Origin: Natronoarchaeum philippinense
GTDB lineage: Archaea; Halobacteriota; Halobacteria; Halobacteriales; Natronoarchaeaceae
Length of the DNA: 64,000 nucleotides
Direction: 5' to 3'
NCBI RefSeq assembly: GCF_900215575.1
Contig: NZ_OBEJ01000001.1
Coordinates: forward strand, 186,001 to 250,000
The translations under genes were made by a program, and so were the position numbers. Below the pieces are notes generated by a model. That model was not told the origin of the DNA and searched no databases. It saw only the letters and a list, made by a program, of their open reading frames with translations. Positions 60,491-64,000 of the stretch are shown here, one piece after another (position 1 is the first letter of the stretch; every line of letters begins with the position of its first letter).

Positions 60491-61462
60491 ATGCTAGTTG
60501 TCGAGGCGACCGAGTACGGCGACGCAGAGGCGCTCGAAGCGGTCGAGCGCGAGATTCCCGACCCCGGGCCCGAACAGGTCCGAATCGAGATCGAGGCCGC
60601 CGGAATCAACTTCGCTGATATCATGCAGCGCCGGGGCAAGTACCTCGGCGGTCCGGAACCCCCCTACGTCCCCGGCATGGAAGCCGCGGGCCGGATCGAC
60701 GCCACGGGCGATCGGGTCAACTTAAACGAGGGCGACCGCGTCGTCGCCATGGTCGACACCGGCGCCTACGGCGAGTACGTGCTGGCCAACCCCCAATCGC
60801 TGTTCCCGATCCCCGACGGGATGGGCTTCGATGAGGCCGCGGGCTTTCCCGTCCAGTTCCTGACTGCCCACGGCTGTCTGTTCGGTTGGGGTGGCCTCGA
60901 AGAGGGCGAACGCGTGCTGATTCAGGCCGCGAGCGGCGGCGTCGGCACGGCAGCGGTCCAGCTAGCCTCGGCCGCCGGCGCCGAGGTGTTCGGCACCGCG
61001 AGCACCCAAGCAAAACTCGACCGAGCGGCCGACTTGGGCTGTGACCACCCGATCAACTACGTCGAGGAGGACTTCGTCGAGGAGATCGACGAACTGACCG
61101 ACGGTGAGGGCGTTGACCTAGTACTCGACGGCGTCGGCGGCGACGTGTTCCACGACAGCCTCGACGCGTTGGCGCCGTTCGGCCGCGTCGTCACCTACGG
61201 CGCCGCCAGCGGCGACACGGCGTCTGTCGACACCGGCCGACTGCTGTTCGAGAACAAGACCGTGATCGGCTACCACCTCGGCCGCGCGATGCGCCACGAC
61301 CCGGGCCGGGTGCTCGAAGCCGTCCCCGAACTCACCCAACAGCTCACCGACGGCGATCTGGAAGTGATCGTCGGCGAGTCGTTCGCGCTCGAAGACGCCG
61401 CCGAAGCCCACCAGTACATCGAGGATCGCAAGAGCAGCGGGAAAGTCGTCTTACATCCCTGA
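60491..61462 (+). CDS. Quinone oxidoreductase-like MDR-family reductase
   Basis: 323 residues. N-terminal GroES-like fold (VPGMEAAGRIDATGDRVNLN), LTAHGCLFGWGGLEEGERVL, NADP motif LIQAASGGVGTAAVQLASAA, and DLVLDGVGGDVFHDSLDALA near the C-terminus. There are no zinc-binding Cys residues of alcohol dehydrogenases, so it is of the zeta-crystallin/quinone reductase type: NADPH-dependent reduction of quinones or enones. A TTTATCC box at 60461 makes it leaderless and a separate unit from the LLM gene. Confidence 0.92.
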   Translation: MLVVEATEYGDAEALEAVEREIPDPGPEQVRIEIEAAGINFADIMQRRGKYLGGPEPPYVPGMEAAGRIDATGDRVNLNEGDRVVAMVDTGAYGEYVLANPQSLFPIPDGMGFDEAAGFPVQFLTAHGCLFGWGGLEEGERVLIQAASGGVGTAAVQLASAAGAEVFGTASTQAKLDRAADLGCDHPINYVEEDFVEEIDELTDGEGVDLVLDGVGGDVFHDSLDALAPFGRVVTYGAASGDTASVDTGRLLFENKTVIGYHLGRAMRHDPGRVLEAVPELTQQLTDGDLEVIVGESFALEDAAEAHQYIEDRKSSGKVVLHP

Positions 61463-61564
61463 GCGGCGTCGCGTCGCTCGGAATCTGTCTCTCCTCTCTC
61501 ACCCGTCGAGACGCCACAGCGGCATCGCCGCGATAGCTTCTCGCGAAGCGGCGGTCCGACGCCC

Positions 61565-62242
61565 TCAGACCGGCTCGATCTCCTCGCGCCGCCCGTCGAG
61601 CACGTCGAAGCGCTCGCCACGATCTCGTTCGAGCCGATAGAGCAGGCGCCCGGCCCAGCGCAGTTTCTCGGCTTTCATCGGATCGACCGCGGGATCGTCG
61701 AAGTCCCAGCCGAGAAACGTCAGCCGGGCGGCCCCGAGTTCGTCCGCGAGAAACGCCGCCCGGTCGCCGTCGGTGAAGCCGCCGAAGTTCCGGACGTGGT
61801 CGACGGATTCGGCCTGGGTCGTCGGCAGCAGGTAGTCGCCGTCGAACTGCGGGACGTACTCACGTAGTGCGTCGGTGTTGTCGCCGTGGGCGTGGACCGT
61901 CACGGGCGTGCCTGCGCGCGAGAGTTCGACCGCCGTCTCGGGCGCGCCGTCGAGATCTGTCACCATCAGATCGATCTCGACGCCGCGCTCGCCGAGCACT
62001 CGGGCGGCCGTCGACGCGGCGACGACGGCGTCGGCCTCGCGCGCGACCTCGACTTCGGCGTCGAGCGACGGCCCGGCGCCCGCGATGGCGACCGTCGCGC
62101 CGTCGATATCGGCCAGCAGGTCCAGATCGAACGGTCCGGAAAGCTCCGCGAGCACGTCTCTGGCCTGCTCGTCGGCGCCGCTGTCGAACCCGAACGCCTG
62201 CAGAATCGACTCGTAGATCGGACACCAGTCGCTCTCGTTCAC
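61565..62242 (-). CDS. mptE: 6-hydroxymethyl-7,8-dihydropterin pyrophosphokinase MptE (DUF115)
   Basis: 225 residues from a GTG at 62242 (upstream in-frame alternatives would add up to 20 residues; no TATA box decides it). Start NESDWCPIYESILQAFGFD, then DGATVAIAGAGPSLDAEVEV, VVAASTAARVLGERGVEIDL, MVTDLDGAPETAVELSRAG, TVHAHGDNTDALREYV and LTFLGWDFDDPAVDPMKAEK. This is the archaeal enzyme that activates the pterin with ATP before coupling to pABA or a methanopterin-type side chain. It lies behind folP on the same strand, so the two catalyse successive steps of the pathway. Confidence 0.9.
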   Translation of the reverse strand: MNESDWCPIYESILQAFGFDSGADEQARDVLAELSGPFDLDLLADIDGATVAIAGAGPSLDAEVEVAREADAVVAASTAARVLGERGVEIDLMVTDLDGAPETAVELSRAGTPVTVHAHGDNTDALREYVPQFDGDYLLPTTQAESVDHVRNFGGFTDGDRAAFLADELGAARLTFLGWDFDDPAVDPMKAEKLRWAGRLLYRLERDRGERFDVLDGRREEIEPV

Positions 62243-62404
62243 TGTCTCATAAAGACGGAGGCTGTCGAACGATCGCGTCGCTCGACGCTCAGCCGTCTGC
62301 ACAAGCCGCTGATGTGGGCCGGAATGGCACCTCCAAGTACCCCTACCCGAGGTCCCTTCCGGCTTCCATCCGTTCGTTTTCGTGCCTCTGGCATAAGCTT
62401 TCTC

Positions 62405-63625
62405 TTACTGTAGTAGTGTTTCGAGGAGAGATGAGAGATCGTTTTCAGCTGTTTCAGACTCTCTTAGCGATTTGTTGCCCGATTCATCGCCGACCGACGC
62501 CGCCACGCGAGCGAGCGCGGCGGGCGATCCCGAGAGCAGTGTCGCCCGCTCGCCCGGCACCGCCAGCGCGCCGGCCTCGCTCGCCGCGTCGACGAGCCGA
62601 TCCCGTCCGGTGGGATCGAGCCCCTCTACCTCGAACGTACGGGCGGCGACGCCGTCGGAAAGCTCCGCTTCGCCGCCGATTCGGTCGAGATGGCGCCGTG
62701 CTTCGTCCGCCGTCCGAACGTCGAGCTCTGCGACCGTCACGTCGCCGGCCGACGCCGACGCCAGTTCGGGAGCGAACCGGTCGCCGATCAGCGCGGCGTC
62801 TCGGGTCTCGCGCACGTCGTGGGTTCGGATCACGTGGGCGCCGCGCTCGACGGCCATCGCCGTCGCCGCGAGGCTGACCGGCAGGCGCTCGTCGGTGTCT
62901 CGTCCTGCGACCTCGCCGAGGAAGTTCTTCCGGTTGATCGAGACGAGCATCGGCTGGCCGAACCCGCGGAACTCCCGGAGGCGCTCGAACGTCTCGCGGT
63001 CGTGGTCGAGCGTCTTGTGCTCGCTCCAGCCGCCGAAGGCCGGGTCGACGATCGTCTTGTCCGTCAGGCCGTTCTGCCCGAGCGCCTCGTAGAGCCGGTC
63101 GACGTAGTCGGCGCGCTCGGCCCACTCGGAGGACTTGCGCTCGGCCCAATCGACATCCGAGATCGCGCCCGGCCGCGAGAGGTCCGGCGGGCTCGCCATC
63201 TTGGCGACGGCGACATCGTACTCCCGACATATCTCGGGCATCGCCGGGTCGGCGAACCCGCAGATGTCGTTTACCATGTCGAAGCCGGCGTCTAACGCGG
63301 CTTCGGCGACCTCTGCGTACCGCGTTTCGATCGAGAAGACGGCGTCGCCGCTGACGCTCTCGATCGTCTCGACGGCGACGTGGAGCCTGTCGAGTTCCTC
63401 CTCGGCGCTGAGCACGTCGTAGCGCTTGTTCGCGGATTCGAGCCCCACGTCGACGATGTCGGCGCCCTCGTCGATCAGTTCCTCGTCGACGTAGGCTGCG
63501 GCCTCGCCGGGGTCGTCGTAGACGCTCGGGTCGTACGGCGACTCCTCGCTGACGTTTAACACGCCCATGATCCGCGGCGGGTGATCGTCCCCGATGCCCA
63601 GTCCGGCGGCGTCGACGGTTTGCAT
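62405..63625 (-). CDS. folP: Dihydropteroate synthase with C-terminal extension
   Basis: 406 residues from the ATG at 63625. The TIM-barrel core (about 20-290) shows PRIMGVLNVSEESPYDPS, DEGADIVDVGLESANKRYDV, MVNDICGFADPAM, IVDPAFGGWSEHKTLDHD, PMLVSINRKNFLGEVAGRDT and GAHVIRTHDVRETRDAALI, the canonical pterin and pABA binding sites in an archaeal variant (SEES instead of TPDS in the first loop). A C-terminal part of about 115 residues, with VTVAELDVRTADEARRHLDR and ERATLLSGSPAALARVAASV, is additional to bacterial FolP. It joins pterin to pABA. MptE lies downstream. A CTATGG box at 63645-63651 supports the start. Confidence 0.92.
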   Translation of the reverse strand: MQTVDAAGLGIGDDHPPRIMGVLNVSEESPYDPSVYDDPGEAAAYVDEELIDEGADIVDVGLESANKRYDVLSAEEELDRLHVAVETIESVSGDAVFSIETRYAEVAEAALDAGFDMVNDICGFADPAMPEICREYDVAVAKMASPPDLSRPGAISDVDWAERKSSEWAERADYVDRLYEALGQNGLTDKTIVDPAFGGWSEHKTLDHDRETFERLREFRGFGQPMLVSINRKNFLGEVAGRDTDERLPVSLAATAMAVERGAHVIRTHDVRETRDAALIGDRFAPELASASAGDVTVAELDVRTADEARRHLDRIGGEAELSDGVAARTFEVEGLDPTGRDRLVDAASEAGALAVPGERATLLSGSPAALARVAASVGDESGNKSLRESETAENDLSSLLETLLQ

Positions 63626-63816
63626 ACTCTCAGTCTGGGCCCCGACGCCCATAGTCGGTCCGATACGGGAACTCGACGGGGTCGACTGCCAGCCAAGCAA
63701 TCGCTCGATTACATCTGGAGTAGCCGGCCTGATCACCGAACAACGATCGAAGCAACTGGGTAGCAGTTTCGATCACGTATCCGACCGTTCCCGCTTGTGT
63801 CGGCCGTTACGCCGCG

Positions 63817-63826
63817 TTTACTTATT
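63817..63826 (+). promoter_or_regulatory. TATA-like region of the GNAT gene
   Basis: TTTACTTATT, centred about 29 bases before the ATG at 63851 and 85 before the acetyltransferase ATG at 63907. The transcript therefore starts with the short upstream frame. Confidence 0.45.
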
Positions 63827-63850
63827 CCCCGGGGCGGTGCAGAGCAGCGT

Positions 63851-63910
63851 ATGATCGAACGCACTGCTCCCGACCGACGGCGCCGCGGCGTCACGCCGGC
63901 GCGCCGATGA
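63851..63910 (+). other. Short leaderless upstream frame (19 codons) overlapping the GNAT start
   Basis: MIERTAPDRRRRGVTPARR, strongly basic, ends with TGA at 63908-63910 that overlaps the ATG of the acetyltransferase (ATGA). A TATA-like box at 63817-63826 puts the transcript start on this ATG. Either a coupling leader peptide or chance; the same layout occurs at 58545. Confidence 0.35.
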
Positions 63911-64000
63911 GCGTACTGCGAACCGCCGGGTACTCGATCCGGCGCTTTCGCCCCGCGGACCGCGAGTCGGCGCCGAAACTGTTCGAGCGCCTGTCCGGTG
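63907..64000 (+). CDS. GNAT-family acetyltransferase, partial (5' part only)
   Basis: Frame from the ATG at 63907 to the right edge, 31 codons. The start reads GYSIRRFRPADRESAPKLFE, the opening beta strand and helix of many GNAT N-acetyltransferases (xIRxxxxxDxxxxxxLF). The acetyl-CoA binding loop lies beyond the window, so the call rests on a short stretch. Confidence 0.6.
   Translation, partial: MSVLRTAGYSIRRFRPADRESAPKLFERLSG

Overview
The window is a stretch of a haloarchaeal (class Halobacteria) chromosome. GC is high, the predicted proteins are strongly acidic (Asp/Glu-rich), and most promoters place a TATA-like box about 26 bases upstream of an ATG or GTG, so transcripts are leaderless or nearly so. 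Exported proteins carry Tat (twin-arginine) signals, often followed by a lipobox. Archaeal markers include AglB, PriS, Gins51, MptE, an Orc1/Cdc6-like ATPase, HTH_10/Bat-type regulation and an F420-type oxidoreductase. I cannot name the genus with confidence. I see no rRNA, tRNA, CRISPR array, insertion sequence or transposase.

Layout. 1-9017: membrane and envelope genes (a DUF2238-like protein cut by the left edge, an AI-2E family permease, a MATE exporter, a Tat-exported penicillin-acylase-type hydrolase, several small or conserved haloarchaeal proteins and a DCC-family thiol protein). 9024-13210: an NAD-dependent epimerase/reductase and an aldehyde dehydrogenase in one operon, divergent from a dihydrolipoyl-dehydrogenase-like flavoenzyme. 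13226-20624: a formate/nitrite channel fused to two Usp domains, stand-alone Usp proteins, a PiT-like permease, and a thioredoxin plus thioredoxin-reductase-like pair. 20738-25647: an SDR, a Gly/Tyr repeat membrane protein, a two-domain multicopper oxidase and conserved proteins. 25797-34931: an acetate module with two acetyl-CoA synthetases flanking a Bat-type regulator that carries a recombinase-like N-terminus, then a DUF4212 plus SSS symporter and a Usp. 34932-36420: a less GC-rich accessory patch with a two-gene unit that looks like a toxin-antitoxin module. 36445-42668: a HAD phosphatase, oligosaccharyltransferase AglB, a DUF368 lipid-carrier transporter candidate and a Cdc6-like ATPase. 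42685-50010: glycerol catabolism, glpABC on one strand and glpK plus a membrane protein on the other, diverging from a shared control region. 50083-54253: a peroxiredoxin and a four-gene operon joining a chemotaxis-type transducer, a DUF4864-like/2Fe-2S protein, a polytopic membrane protein and a halocyanin. 54422-56616: gins51-priS replication operon. 56914-64000: an exported beta-propeller-like protein, an SDR/LLM oxidoreductase pair, a quinone-reductase-like protein, pterin genes mptE and folP, and the start of a GNAT acetyltransferase.

How it works together. The glycerol and acetate blocks feed central carbon: GlpK makes glycerol-3-phosphate, GlpABC oxidises it into the quinone pool, the SSS symporter imports acetate or a similar acid and AcsA activates it. 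The most novel-looking items are the transducer/ferredoxin/membrane protein/halocyanin operon (50648-54253), a pair of identical-architecture operators (TTTACY-N17-GGTAAA) in the glpA/glpK divergent region, an 18-base element shared by the multicopper oxidase promoter and a distant conserved gene, the candidate toxin-antitoxin pair (35378-36396), a low-GC mosaic patch inside aglB, and two short leaderless upstream reading frames whose stops overlap the start of the next gene.
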